Source of the DNA: a virus
Reading direction: 5' to 3' (one strand)
Virus record (IMG/VR): IMGVR_UViG_3300008450_000102
Coordinates: 1-41,718 of that record
Length of the DNA: 41,718 nt
Shown piece after piece: positions 15,741 to 22,994 of this stretch. The position numbers and the translations under genes are program-made. Each line of letters begins with the position of its first letter. Position 1 is the first letter of the stretch. The notes beneath the pieces were generated by a model. That model worked only from the letters and a program-made list of their open reading frames with translations, made no database searches and had not been told where the DNA came from.

Positions 15741-16205
15741 ATGATGCAGAAACCTAAAACGTCAAGAAGTAAAGAAGCTGAGAATTGGTATCAGAATATT
15801 GAAAAGAAATCAGAAGCTTTAGGAATCTGCTTTCACAAAGCAAGAAGAAAGCTAGTTAACATGTTAGTCAAAAAAGCATTTGAGCATGAAGACGGCAATG
15901 TCTACTGCGTCAGATGTGGTGAAATTATTGATTCAGAATTTCACATCGATCATATTGATGCTTGGCTCTTCTCAACTAATCCACAAGAAAAATATTTCGA
16001 TCTATCAAACATTGGCCTATCGCATCCTATCTGCAACAGTCTATCGCGCCGAAATCATAGAACCTATACACAAGAAGAAGCAGCTATACGCAGCGCAGTG
16101 AAGCATCGTCTTTATCAACGTCGTGGTTATCTCAAGAGAAAAAATCAGTTGCATAAGGAGAATCCTCATGTCAAAGATGCCAAAAGCAAAAAGAAAAATT
16201 CTTAA
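15741..16205 (+). CDS. HNH endonuclease
   Basis: A zinc pair CVRCG (Cys56, Cys59) is followed by HIDHIDAW (catalytic His region 68-71), LSNIGLSHPICN (Asn90, His95, Cys98) and a basic tail. This is the beta-beta-alpha metal fold of HNH nucleases with a structural zinc. It may be a free-standing homing or recombination nuclease next to the replication genes. The ATG has no clear ribosome site. The 3' end overlaps the replication gene by 38 bases. Confidence 0.8.
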   Translation: MMQKPKTSRSKEAENWYQNIEKKSEALGICFHKARRKLVNMLVKKAFEHEDGNVYCVRCGEIIDSEFHIDHIDAWLFSTNPQEKYFDLSNIGLSHPICNSLSRRNHRTYTQEEAAIRSAVKHRLYQRRGYLKRKNQLHKENPHVKDAKSKKKNS

Positions 16206-16689
16206 AGCTTTCACAGGGGGATTTGTGAAATTCAAAATCGGCTACATTCCGAGGGACGAATCGTTCATCGTTTTCACTGGCAATCAAATCATCGAGAAAG
16301 ATTTATCTGAAGATGCTGCTACCAGGCTTGCTCAGTTTCTTAATTGCCAAGAATATTTGAATACAGATCAAAAGGCTCGTGCAGTCAGAGCACAGCCGTT
16401 ACCTGATTTTGATTTCGATAGAATTTATGAACTATATCCAAGACGTATCGGAAAAAAAACTGGCATCGAACGACTCAAGAAAACTATTACGACAATCGAA
16501 AAGTATGAGCTACTAGAATCAGCTGTTAGGCATTATGCTTCTGAGATGCAGAATACAGAGGAAAAATTCATCAAGCATTTTAGTAGCTGGGTTTCGTGTT
16601 GGCATGATTGGATTCCAGAAGGCGTAACTACAAGCAGTAAAGAATCTCAGCTATCTCTAGATGACATTACAAATATGATGAATCAGTAA
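16168..16689 (+). CDS. Replication initiator / helicase-loader-like protein, 173 aa
   Basis: I chose the ATG at 16168 because AAGGAG lies seven bases upstream; a longer frame from 16123 is less likely. The C-terminal half has FDRIYELYPRRIGKKTG, then a helix-rich block and KHFSSWVSCWHDW. The pattern 'YP+..GK..a...' followed by 'yi.hf.tfl....W' is typical of the C-terminal domain of phage replisome-organiser (O/DnaD-like) proteins. It overlaps the helicase gene by one base (TAATG), which supports a loader/helicase pair that draws on the host replisome. Confidence 0.7.
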   Translation: MSKMPKAKRKILKAFTGGFVKFKIGYIPRDESFIVFTGNQIIEKDLSEDAATRLAQFLNCQEYLNTDQKARAVRAQPLPDFDFDRIYELYPRRIGKKTGIERLKKTITTIEKYELLESAVRHYASEMQNTEEKFIKHFSSWVSCWHDWIPEGVTTSSKESQLSLDDITNMMNQ

Positions 16690-17687
16690 TGTCTAGCATT
16701 TTAAATTCTCTTGAAAGAGAAATCATTATTGATGAGGTACTTGATGCTGCTCGTACTAATCTCACAGAATTCGGTAATCCGTTTCTTGACGACGCTCTAC
16801 TTGGCATATTGCCTAATGACTTATGCGTAATTGGAGGCCTTCCAGGTTACGGCAAATCGCAATTTGCTGCATCAATTGCTGCCTACAATGCATCAGTAAA
16901 AAAGAAAAACGTAGTCTTCATTGCTCTTGAAGCTGAGCCGAATGAAGTAGAGATGAGGCTTCGCTACTCGATTGAAGCGCACCTGTACTTCAAAGATCAA
17001 AACCGCAATAGAGCTTTGACTGTTAACTATAGAAAGTGGCGATTAGGATTACTGCAAAATGATTTTAAAAAGTACAAAGAAGAAGCAATATCAATTTTCA
17101 TACAACGGTATTCCAGTTTACATACAGTTTACCGTACAGAGCAGTACGGAATTAAAGATTTTGAGCGCAATTTGGATGAAGCTAAAGAATTTGGCGATCT
17201 GTTCATCGCAGATCATTTGCATTTCTTTGATCTTGAATCTGGGAAGAATGAGAATTCAGAAGTCGGAGCGATAATGAAAAAGATTCGCTCACTCAATCTT
17301 TTTTATAACAAGCCGTTTATCGTCTTAGCTCATTTGCGCAAGAATGAACAAGTCATGGTGCCGAGTCTGCAAGACTTTCATGGCACATCAGATATTGGAA
17401 AGATTGCTACCGTTGCCGTCATGCTTTCTCGTGATCCAGAAGGCTATGATGCTAAAAATCAGGTGCAGAAAACTATTATCTCGATACCAAAATCAAGAAC
17501 TGGCGGACTAGGAAATCTTGTGGGCTGTCTCGATTACTCTATACAACATCAAGGATATCTGCCTAATTACTCACTCGCTAAAGTTTTACGATTCAAAGAT
17601 AAAGAGAAATTGGAGCCACTAAATGAAGAAGAAATCCCAGGTTGGGCAGAAAGAGCCAAAGCCAAAATTCAAGATCCAAAACGCTGA
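16689..17687 (+). CDS. DnaB-type replicative helicase
   Basis: The RecA-type motor motifs are clear: Walker A GGLPGYGKSQ (49-58), NVVFIALEAEP with the catalytic Glu (about 81), Walker B LFIADHLHFFD (171-181), and the sensor-like strand IVLAHLRKNE (211-220). At 332 aa it is short because it lacks the N-terminal DnaB/primase-interaction domain, as in many phage DnaB-like helicases. It would unwind the template 5' to 3' at the fork. It is coupled to the upstream loader-like gene, and no primase or polymerase gene was found. Confidence 0.85.
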   Translation: MSSILNSLEREIIIDEVLDAARTNLTEFGNPFLDDALLGILPNDLCVIGGLPGYGKSQFAASIAAYNASVKKKNVVFIALEAEPNEVEMRLRYSIEAHLYFKDQNRNRALTVNYRKWRLGLLQNDFKKYKEEAISIFIQRYSSLHTVYRTEQYGIKDFERNLDEAKEFGDLFIADHLHFFDLESGKNENSEVGAIMKKIRSLNLFYNKPFIVLAHLRKNEQVMVPSLQDFHGTSDIGKIATVAVMLSRDPEGYDAKNQVQKTIISIPKSRTGGLGNLVGCLDYSIQHQGYLPNYSLAKVLRFKDKEKLEPLNEEEIPGWAERAKAKIQDPKR

Positions 17688-17838
17688 GCTTGCTCGCGAT
17701 CTGCTTGCTCGAATCGCGCTTCACTCCATCGATGTATACAAGCATCTAGATGCAGCGCATAAGTATTTTCCATCAACCAACGTGAGACTTCTTGAAATTT
17801 ATGAATCAGCCGAAAAGAAACAAGAGTCTTTGTTCTAG
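17623..17838 (+). CDS. Small basic protein overlapping the helicase end, 71 aa
   Basis: The ATG lies inside the last 65 bases of the helicase gene with GGAG about ten bases upstream. The N-terminus is basic (MKKKSQVGQKEPKPKFK) and the rest is predicted helical (ELARDLLARIALHSIDVYKHL). No family was recognised. Because most of the frame lies beyond the helicase stop and has a ribosome site, it is probably real. Confidence 0.5.
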   Translation: MKKKSQVGQKEPKPKFKIQNAELARDLLARIALHSIDVYKHLDAAHKYFPSTNVRLLEIYESAEKKQESLF

Positions 17839-17857
17839 CCAGCCATGGCCCAAAAAC

Positions 17858-17876
17858 TCCTTGCTCGCGCGCGTAT
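17858..17876 (+). repeat. Direct repeat copy 1, beside the lipoprotein gene
   Basis: TCCTTGCTCGCGCGCGTAT occurs here and at 18203-18221. Both copies have TGGCCCAAA shortly before and CCTAATAG shortly after, so the repeated cassette is about 45-53 bp with small length differences. The two copies bracket the lipoprotein gene 17885-18145. Confidence 0.75.
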
Positions 17877-17884
17877 ATGAAGGC

Positions 17885-18145
17885 CTAATAGCTGTAAATA
17901 TTTACTCTGTGCTGCTGGATGACTGGCTGCTGAGGTTGCTGGCGGCATAATTCTCCTGCTAATCCGCATCTAGAAATCTGACTTCCAATATTTGCAGCAT
18001 TATTTCCTGACTGCTGAATTCTCTGCATTCTTAAATGCCTCTCATACGGTGATTCAGAATATCCTCCGCCCCCATAGCCGTAGTCTGAGGCACAAGCTGA
18101 GAGAACCAAGATTTTAGTGATTAGGATCAAGTTTACTAGTTTCAT
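17885..18145 (-). CDS. Lipoprotein, Gly/Tyr and Gln-rich, 86 aa
   Basis: The ATG at 18145 is chosen because AAGGAG lies seven bases upstream; a longer frame from 18199 has none. The signal is basic then hydrophobic (MKLVNLILITKILVLSAC) with lipobox LSAC. The mature part starts with ASDYGYGGGGYSESPYE and later has two Cys (RCGLAGELCRQQ) and a Gln-rich tail. It is a lone minus-strand gene, convergent with the helicase operon and flanked by 19-bp direct repeats, which suggests a moron-type insert. The function is unknown; a host-envelope change in the lysogen or infected cell is possible. Confidence 0.7.
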   Translation of the reverse strand: MKLVNLILITKILVLSACASDYGYGGGGYSESPYERHLRMQRIQQSGNNAANIGSQISRCGLAGELCRQQPQQPVIQQHRVNIYSY

Positions 18146-18202
18146 GTCGTTTCTCCTTTTTAATTCAAAGCCCTCTGGCCACCTGGCCCAAAGGCTCAAA
18201 AA

Positions 18203-18221
18203 TCCTTGCTCGCGCGCGTAT
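18203..18221 (+). repeat. Direct repeat copy 2, beside the lipoprotein gene
   Basis: This is the second copy of the 19-bp repeat described at 17858-17876. It lies upstream of the lipoprotein start, so it could also carry that gene's control region. Confidence 0.75.
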
Positions 18222-18237
18222 GAATAGCCCTAATAGG

Positions 18238-18382
18238 AGACTATTCAAGCCCTCATTGGCATTTGGGACATTGGGCCTAGAATTTTTAAAAAATTTGTAA
18301 AAATTTTAAAAAATCCTAAAATATGCATTCATCAAATCTTAATATTAAGAACATGTTAACAAATCGTTAAGGCCTCAGGGCC
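18238..18382. other. AT-rich non-coding stretch beside the recombinase gene
   Basis: The stretch holds an A/T-only core of near-repeats (about 18279-18325), a perfect 12-bp palindrome CTTAATATTAAG (18338-18349), a small inverted repeat TTAAC-aaatc-GTTAA (18356-18370), and the direct repeat GGCCTCA (18371-18377, 18379-18385) that runs into the recombinase stop. Position next to a tyrosine recombinase makes an attachment or resolution site possible; an origin is the other option. No reading frame is credible. Confidence 0.35.
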
Positions 18383-18946
18383 TCAATACCTCTCAGCCAG
18401 GATACTGTGCAATGACTCATGATTAAATGACGTCATATAGCGCTGAGTTGAAGCCACTGTGGTGTGGCCTAATGCTTCCTTGACGGCATATACGTCCTTG
18501 GTCTTGTCGTACACCTTTTTGGCCACAGTGTGCCTTAAGCCGTGTAGGCCTGGTAGTCTTTGACCTGGCCAGATATGGGCCTTGAGTCTTTGAAATTTGA
18601 ACCTCAGCATTCGGGTCAATGAGTCAACATTTACTGTGTCGCTCAGTATACTGACCAAGAAGTCATTAGGCTTCAAATTCATATCCTCAACGATTTTTGC
18701 AATTCGCTGAGTGAGTCTGAGCCCTAGTGGACATGTCCTTGACTCTGAGCCTTTAGAGGCCTTGTGCAGAGTGAATCGTTTGGCCTGGAAATCGATATCA
18801 AAGATCTGGATCCTGAGCAGCTCATCAGCTCTGACTCCAGTTAAGGCAAGAATTTCAATCAATATGTGCTCAGGGCTCAGAGGATCTTGATCCAGGGCGT
18901 GATATATTTTTTTCATTTGATCTGGTGTGAAATATTTAAGCTTCAT
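18383..18946 (-). CDS. Tyrosine recombinase, catalytic domain only
   Basis: All active-site elements are present: Arg39 in ALTGVRADELLRI, a Lys in the TLHKASKG hairpin (62 or 65), HGLRH (His135, Arg138), GHTT (His161) and the nucleophile Tyr170 in TQRYM. The protein is 187 aa and lacks the arm-binding and SAM-like core-binding domains found in phage integrases. A 75-aa gene directly upstream is coupled by ATGA and might supply the missing part. Roles could be integration, dimer resolution or inversion. It closes a minus-strand operon of five genes. Confidence 0.85.
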   Translation of the reverse strand: MKLKYFTPDQMKKIYHALDQDPLSPEHILIEILALTGVRADELLRIQIFDIDFQAKRFTLHKASKGSESRTCPLGLRLTQRIAKIVEDMNLKPNDFLVSILSDTVNVDSLTRMLRFKFQRLKAHIWPGQRLPGLHGLRHTVAKKVYDKTKDVYAVKEALGHTTVASTQRYMTSFNHESLHSILAERY

Positions 18947-19170
18947 GACGCCGCCTTTTTATTCTCAAGCAAAAAGACTCTGTGCCACTCAAGGAAGTCT
19001 TTTTTTGTGATTTTTGAACGATTGTCGAACGGGCCGAATTTAGAATTTCTTGCCTGTTTGACTAAATTCAATGTTTGTCTGTCTGTTCCAAGATTTTCAA
19101 TGTTCCATGAGTCATTGAAACTGGCTTCGTTGGTTAATTGATTTTTCAATGCGTTAGTTAAATATTTCAT
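18943..19170 (-). CDS. Small protein coupled to the recombinase, 75 aa
   Basis: GAGGAG precedes the ATG, and the stop overlaps the recombinase start as ATGA. The protein is helical and polar, ending KITKKDFLEWHRVFLLENKKAAS; the 'ITKKDF..W...L' helix is like the last helix of a SAM-like core-binding domain. It may be a separately encoded N-terminal domain of the recombinase, or an unrelated small accessory protein. No excisionase-type winged helix was recognised. Confidence 0.6.
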   Translation of the reverse strand: MKYLTNALKNQLTNEASFNDSWNIENLGTDRQTLNLVKQARNSKFGPFDNRSKITKKDFLEWHRVFLLENKKAAS

Positions 19171-19173
19171 AAA

Positions 19174-19419
19174 TTACTCCTCAATGAAACAGGATGAAAC
19201 TTCGGATTCATTTAGCAGGCCGCCGAAATAATTGCTCACACAGCGGCAGTCTAAAAGCATTCCGTCAATTTGAGTTTCGTGATTCAAATCATGATCAACG
19301 AAATCTTTGCGAATCGGTCTTTGCTTAACTTCATAAGATTTGTTTGCCCAGTAAACTGTTTTGCCTTGCTTTAAGGCGTCATGGATCTGCTTGATTGAAG
19401 TCATTTTGATTTGAGTCAT
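19174..19419 (-). CDS. Hypothetical protein, 81 aa
   Basis: The ATG at 19419 has AGGGGA seven bases upstream and is preferred to a longer frame from 19500. The sequence opens MTQIKMTSIKQIHDALKQGKTVYW, a form often seen in small phage proteins that begin with a helix followed by a beta hairpin. Two Cys occur close together (DCRCVSNYF). The function is not recognised. It lies in the same operon as the recombinase. Confidence 0.55.
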   Translation of the reverse strand: MTQIKMTSIKQIHDALKQGKTVYWANKSYEVKQRPIRKDFVDHDLNHETQIDGMLLDCRCVSNYFGGLLNESEVSSCFIEE

Positions 19420-19438
19420 ATTATTGTCCCCTCTGCTG

Positions 19439-19699
19439 TTAACCGTTAAGGATACATTGACGAAGTGTGCGGACTTCATCGGTGTATGATTGACCAGCAC
19501 AATATTCCCACTGGCCTTTGTCGTTTTTGGTCAAGCGTTCAAAAATCCCGTACGCTGGAATGATTGACGGCGAGTAAATAAGGATTGATCGAAGTCTGTT
19601 AAATGTTTTAATTCTGCAACGATGACCAACGATTTCGAGAATGCCGTCAACGTCTGATTCGGTTAAGCTTGTTTTTAAGTCATTGAATGAGTTTTTCAT
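19439..19699 (-). CDS. Hypothetical protein, 86 aa
   Basis: AAGGA precedes the ATG. It is a mixed alpha/beta protein with an acidic N-terminal helix (DLKTSLTESDVDGILEIVG) and a beta-rich centre (IPAYGIFERLTKND). I do not recognise a family. It is the second gene of the minus-strand operon leading to the recombinase. Confidence 0.55.
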   Translation of the reverse strand: MKNSFNDLKTSLTESDVDGILEIVGHRCRIKTFNRLRSILIYSPSIIPAYGIFERLTKNDKGQWEYCAGQSYTDEVRTLRQCILNG

Positions 19700-19733
19700 A
19701 TTGTTTTGTCCTTTTTTGCTTTTTGTTTTGGAG

Positions 19734-20276
19734 TTAGGCGGATTGAACAGCTTGAGACCTAACGAGTTTGCCTAAATTACGTTTCAAGCTGAGCACAGAG
19801 CAAGTCATCCACACATTTTCGTAACTCATACTCACATAAACACAGTCAGATTTTTTGTCCCAATAAGCATCAATATTACGCGCTAAATATGTGCGCTCAT
19901 CGTCAGTCAAATCGAGGTCATTTAGCTCCTCAATCTGGATTTCTTGTTCACCAAGGCCCCAAGACTCAACGGCATTATTAGGTATGTAAATGCCGTCAAC
20001 TTCAATGTTGACTGACTTCTTGAGGGCTTCAATGATCAATGAATCACTAACGCCCTGAGTTTTGGCCTTAAGAACATAAGCCCGCAAGTCTGATGAATGC
20101 CGCTCATCAAGAAGATAAGAAAAATCTTCAACAGAGCGTTTTGATTCAAACATATAGAAATGAGCATCGCCGCACAGAGGATTTGAGCGCTCATTTTCAA
20201 TGTGGCTTGATACAAGATCATTGATGGATTCGATGATGACGTCTAGCATTTCGGTTCTGATATTGTTGTTGTTCAT
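19734..20276 (-). CDS. Hypothetical acidic protein, 180 aa
   Basis: AAGGAG precedes the ATG by about 11 bases. It is an acidic, helix-rich protein with several Asp/Glu clusters (EEIQIEELNDLDLTDDER-like region near 110-128) and aromatic residues near the C-terminus (VYVSMSYENVWMTC). No motif was recognised. It is first in the five-gene operon and faces the repeat-rich non-coding region, so its promoter should lie at about 20290-20400. A weak candidate there is TTGATT with TATTGT, but the spacing is only 15. Confidence 0.55.
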   Translation of the reverse strand: MNNNNIRTEMLDVIIESINDLVSSHIENERSNPLCGDAHFYMFESKRSVEDFSYLLDERHSSDLRAYVLKAKTQGVSDSLIIEALKKSVNIEVDGIYIPNNAVESWGLGEQEIQIEELNDLDLTDDERTYLARNIDAYWDKKSDCVYVSMSYENVWMTCSVLSLKRNLGKLVRSQAVQSA

Positions 20277-21079
20277 TTTGCCTATTCTCCTTGTTTGTTT
20301 GGCTCACTGCGTTACAAGTACAATATGCCACAGATCAAAGAATCAATGCAACAAAAAAAATCAGGTTTTAAAACGAAGCGGACGATTTTAGGGGTTTTGG
20401 CCTTATGAATCAACGACTTACGCTATCAGGTTTTTTTTGTATTCCGGATAAAATATTGTGCACAGCGTAAATAAGCGCCCTAGATAAGACTCAAACTCAC
20501 AGATTCACAACTCATTAGGCCTCAGAGCGCTGAAGCCTGAGCAGTCTAGATATGTGTGGTCTGAGGGCCTAGGGCTCAGGCAGTCAGGCAGTCTTATATA
20601 TGTGAGGCATTGACGCATTGATGCAGAGGCTCAGCGCGCTGTGCTATAGGCCTCAGGGAGTCAGGGGTCAGGGATGCAGAGCGGTCATGACGTCAGGCGT
20701 CAGAGCGTCAGGCATACAGGGATGCATGACGACAAGCAGTCAAGCATCAGAGCATGCAGGGATTCGTATCATTCAGAGCCTAAATACAGGTCAGATCAAT
20801 AGACAAAAATGCTGGTAAAGTTGCAAGAATTTTATCAAGTTAACACTGTCAACATATGTTTTTATGCATCAAGCCCCAATGCATAATGTGCATAATTCAA
20901 TGATCCCCAGTACTTATGGATCCGCGTCTATACAGAAGCGGAGGCCCTAACCATCAGCAACGTAGTGTATGTAGTTGAAATGATTAGTGCTGTTATTTGT
21001 TTTATTAGGATTAAATTAATTAACGCGGGGTGGCACGCCTTCCACCTACCCTACCTACTCCAGATTTATGGTTGTACCC
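20277..21079. other. 803-bp non-coding region with many short repeats
   Basis: No reading frame here is convincing. Landmarks are two copies of ATCAGGTTTT (20359-20368, 20425-20434); a 250-base block (about 20510-20770) packed with TCAG/TCAGG words, including CAGGGAT at 20669, 20717 and 20757 (the first two as CAGGGATGCA); GCATAAT twice in tandem (20881-20887, 20890-20896); and a small stem TCCGC/GCGGA near 20920-20942. The left edge must hold the promoter of the minus-strand operon. Size, repeats and the lack of genes suit an origin, packaging site or attachment region, or a non-coding RNA. Nothing decides among these. Confidence 0.5.
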
Positions 21080-21784
21080 CTAAACTGAGTTTGCAGTATT
21101 TCTCGACTCGTTGCGCAACAATCTCCGCACCTTGATATCCGCTCGCTCTTTCCCTGTAGCCTCGAAGCATCGTTGCCAAGTTAACCTGCCTTTAGAATTA
21201 TGCTTCACAACCCTAATACTATTATGATTCCTACCTGTCAGCTGACAAGCCGTCATGAGATCTAGTTTCATTCCACAATGCCAGACGTAAACAGTGTTTC
21301 TTTTATTCCTACCCTGCACGATGCTATCAGCCCAGACGCAATTTTCTGGCGAATAGTGACCGTTAACGTCTTTCCTCTCAAGGCTGTAGCCATGAGGCCT
21401 CACGCCCATGTCGGCTTTAAATTGATCGAACGATTTCCAAGCATCACAGACTTTAATACCTCTGCCACCGTAATAACGAAACTCATGGTTACTAGGATTA
21501 TTACATCTATTCCACATACTATAAAACGTAGAGCGAATATGGTCTTTAGCTTTCTTAATTCTTTTTCTATAAAACGATGTAGCCCAAACAAAATTACCAG
21601 GCCCTAGAGGCTTAGTAGGATCTACTTGCTTTAGCCCGTGGCCTTGAGGCCTTAAGCCAACATCGGCATTGAACGTGTAGAAGTCTAGCCATGCGTTATC
21701 GATGCTGTACTGTCCACTTTTAATTAGCATCTTCCAGTAAGGATAAAGTTTATACGTCCATATTGGCTTTAATTTCTGTTTCAT
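21080..21784 (-). CDS. HNH-like / homing-type DNA-binding protein with duplicated domain, 234 aa
   Basis: Residues about 88-153 show a domain common in phage and mobile genes: STFYSMWNRCNNPSN, YYGGRGIKVCDAW, FKADMGVRPHGYSLERKD, then HYSPENCVWAD. Residues about 14-70 are a degenerate copy of the same domain (FNADVGLRPQGHGL, GPGNFVWAT) that has lost the GGRGI part. The C-terminal part (MTACQLTGRNHNSIR) looks like a NUMOD-type helix-turn-helix. This is most likely a free-standing homing-type nuclease or a derivative. It starts inside the preceding gene and ends beside the repeat-rich region. Confidence 0.6.
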   Translation of the reverse strand: MKQKLKPIWTYKLYPYWKMLIKSGQYSIDNAWLDFYTFNADVGLRPQGHGLKQVDPTKPLGPGNFVWATSFYRKRIKKAKDHIRSTFYSMWNRCNNPSNHEFRYYGGRGIKVCDAWKSFDQFKADMGVRPHGYSLERKDVNGHYSPENCVWADSIVQGRNKRNTVYVWHCGMKLDLMTACQLTGRNHNSIRVVKHNSKGRLTWQRCFEATGKERADIKVRRLLRNESRNTANSV

Positions 21785-21959
21785 CTACTTCCTTGTCTAC
21801 TGGCTCCTTAAGCTCAAGGCCTGTGGCGCCTGTCAGCTCATTAAACGAGACTTTCACGATGTCAGAGATCTTGGCGTCTGGATACTTGCGCGCTAAGGCC
21901 ACGAGCCGAGAGAAAGTCCTACGATACATCTCTACTTGCTTGTTTACCGACAGAATCAT
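21750..21959 (-). CDS. Hypothetical protein, 69 aa
   Basis: The protein has a basic helical N-terminus (QVEMYRRTFSRLVALARKYPDAK) and an acidic tail (DKEVDETEIKANMDV). It overlaps the upstream lipoprotein gene by ATGA and the downstream HNH-like gene by 35 bases, which supports a real, coupled gene. No family was recognised. Confidence 0.5.
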   Translation of the reverse strand: MILSVNKQVEMYRRTFSRLVALARKYPDAKISDIVKVSFNELTGATGLELKEPVDKEVDETEIKANMDV

Positions 21960-22210
21960 TTGACTGCCTGCTTCTTGGGCGCCTTGGCTTTTTGAGCCTT
22001 GGCATCACGAGCCTTCTGCATCTTGAGTTTAATCTTCTCGACATCAGTTAAGCAGTATTGTCCTTTGCTTGATTGAGGCTTGAGCACTGTGAAGCAGAGT
22101 TTTTCTTTTTCTGATTCTTTGAGCTTTTGAATCACGCCGTCTAGCATCGAGGGCTTTGAAGCACAGGCGCTAAGAAGCATGAGTAGGGGCATACTTGTTT
22201 TTAGATTCAT
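21956..22210 (-). CDS. Lipoprotein with charged helical body, 84 aa
   Basis: AAGGAG precedes the ATG. The signal MNLKTSMPLLMLLSAC ends in lipobox LSAC (Cys16), followed by Ala-Ser. The mature part is a charged helix (MLDGVIQKLKESEKEKLC) and a Lys/Ala-rich C-terminus (KARDAKAQKAKAPKKQAVK) that could bind peptidoglycan or nucleic acid. Two Cys remain in the mature part. This is the fourth lipoprotein gene in the window. An outer-membrane spanin or exclusion factor is possible. Confidence 0.65.
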   Translation of the reverse strand: MNLKTSMPLLMLLSACASKPSMLDGVIQKLKESEKEKLCFTVLKPQSSKGQYCLTDVEKIKLKMQKARDAKAQKAKAPKKQAVK

Positions 22211-22238
22211 GTTTGTAATCTCCTTCTTGCAAACTTGT

Positions 22239-22994
22239 TTATGCAGTGTGTTGATCTTGTAGCCAGTCAGCTAGTGACATGGCTTCGGGTCTCACGATTG
22301 CGTAATGCTTCCACGCTAGATATTCGGCGTCTCTGTCTTCTAGATCCTGAAGATCATCATGCTCTCGCAGCATGTAGCCGTGCATTTTAGCCTTGTTTAA
22401 TGCGTCTAGAATATTGCCTTCTGTGCCGCCGTAATAGCTAAACGTCTTGCGGAAAAGACGCCAAGGAAACGTGCGTGCAAACATCAGCATAGGCCAGCCG
22501 CCTGGCCATATGAGCTTTGCGCACTTGACGCCTGCAACGTCTAGGTGCTCTGTTTGCTGACAGAGTGCGTTGTCTGTCCTGCTGCAATTGATTGTGACAA
22601 ATCCGCATTTTGAGTCGTGAGCCATGACGTCAAGAGCGTCACTCAGCCATGTGCTTCTATCTGGCTTTGTATCTGCGTCATAGCAGACGATAGCATCATA
22701 GCTTTTAGATGCCAGCATCTTGTGCGCCTGAATCAGATTGCCGTCTTGGCCCTGGTTGGGCATGACGCATAGATTAATTGAGCGCTTTGATGCAATCATC
22801 TGAAGCTCGATGAAGTTAGTCTCTGGCGTTGGGATCGGATAGCCCAGAGCGAATAGATAGAAGTCAACATCGATATCTTTTAGATTTGTCTCTGAATAAA
22901 AGCGCTCTATGGCTCTTTCGATTCTGACGCCGTTGTCAAATCCCAGCATCACAATGCCTATTTTGTAGGTTTTGTTACCTAGATTAGAGGTCAT
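22239..22994 (-). CDS. GT-A (GT2-like) glycosyltransferase
   Basis: The 251-aa protein has an N-terminal nucleotide-sugar fold (KIGIVMLGFDNGVRIERAIE), CVMPNQGQDGNLIQA (the region preceding the DXD), and VCYDADTKPD with the DAD metal motif (about 106-108). The acceptor half has WPGGWPMLMFART and a late acidic HDDLQDLEDRDAEYLAW. It overlaps the methyltransferase gene by 11 bases, so the two are likely to act on one glycan. Confidence 0.75.
   Translation of the reverse strand: MTSNLGNKTYKIGIVMLGFDNGVRIERAIERFYSETNLKDIDVDFYLFALGYPIPTPETNFIELQMIASKRSINLCVMPNQGQDGNLIQAHKMLASKSYDAIVCYDADTKPDRSTWLSDALDVMAHDSKCGFVTINCSRTDNALCQQTEHLDVAGVKCAKLIWPGGWPMLMFARTFPWRLFRKTFSYYGGTEGNILDALNKAKMHGYMLREHDDLQDLEDRDAEYLAWKHYAIVRPEAMSLADWLQDQHTA

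Noticed and set aside
18383-18946. The tyrosine recombinase as proof of a temperate lifestyle
   Set aside because: It lacks DNA-binding domains of phage integrases, and no repressor or excisionase was recognised; resolution of genome multimers would explain it as well.
20618-20818. A 66-codon plus-strand frame inside the repeat-rich non-coding region
   Set aside because: It is made of the TCAG repeats themselves, has odd composition (many Cys, Arg, Gly, Ser) and no ribosome site. It looks like a by-product of the repeats.
20277-21079. tRNA or tmRNA gene in the long gap
   Set aside because: I found no GTTCRANYC T-arm block in the right position and no paired acceptor ends with CCA.
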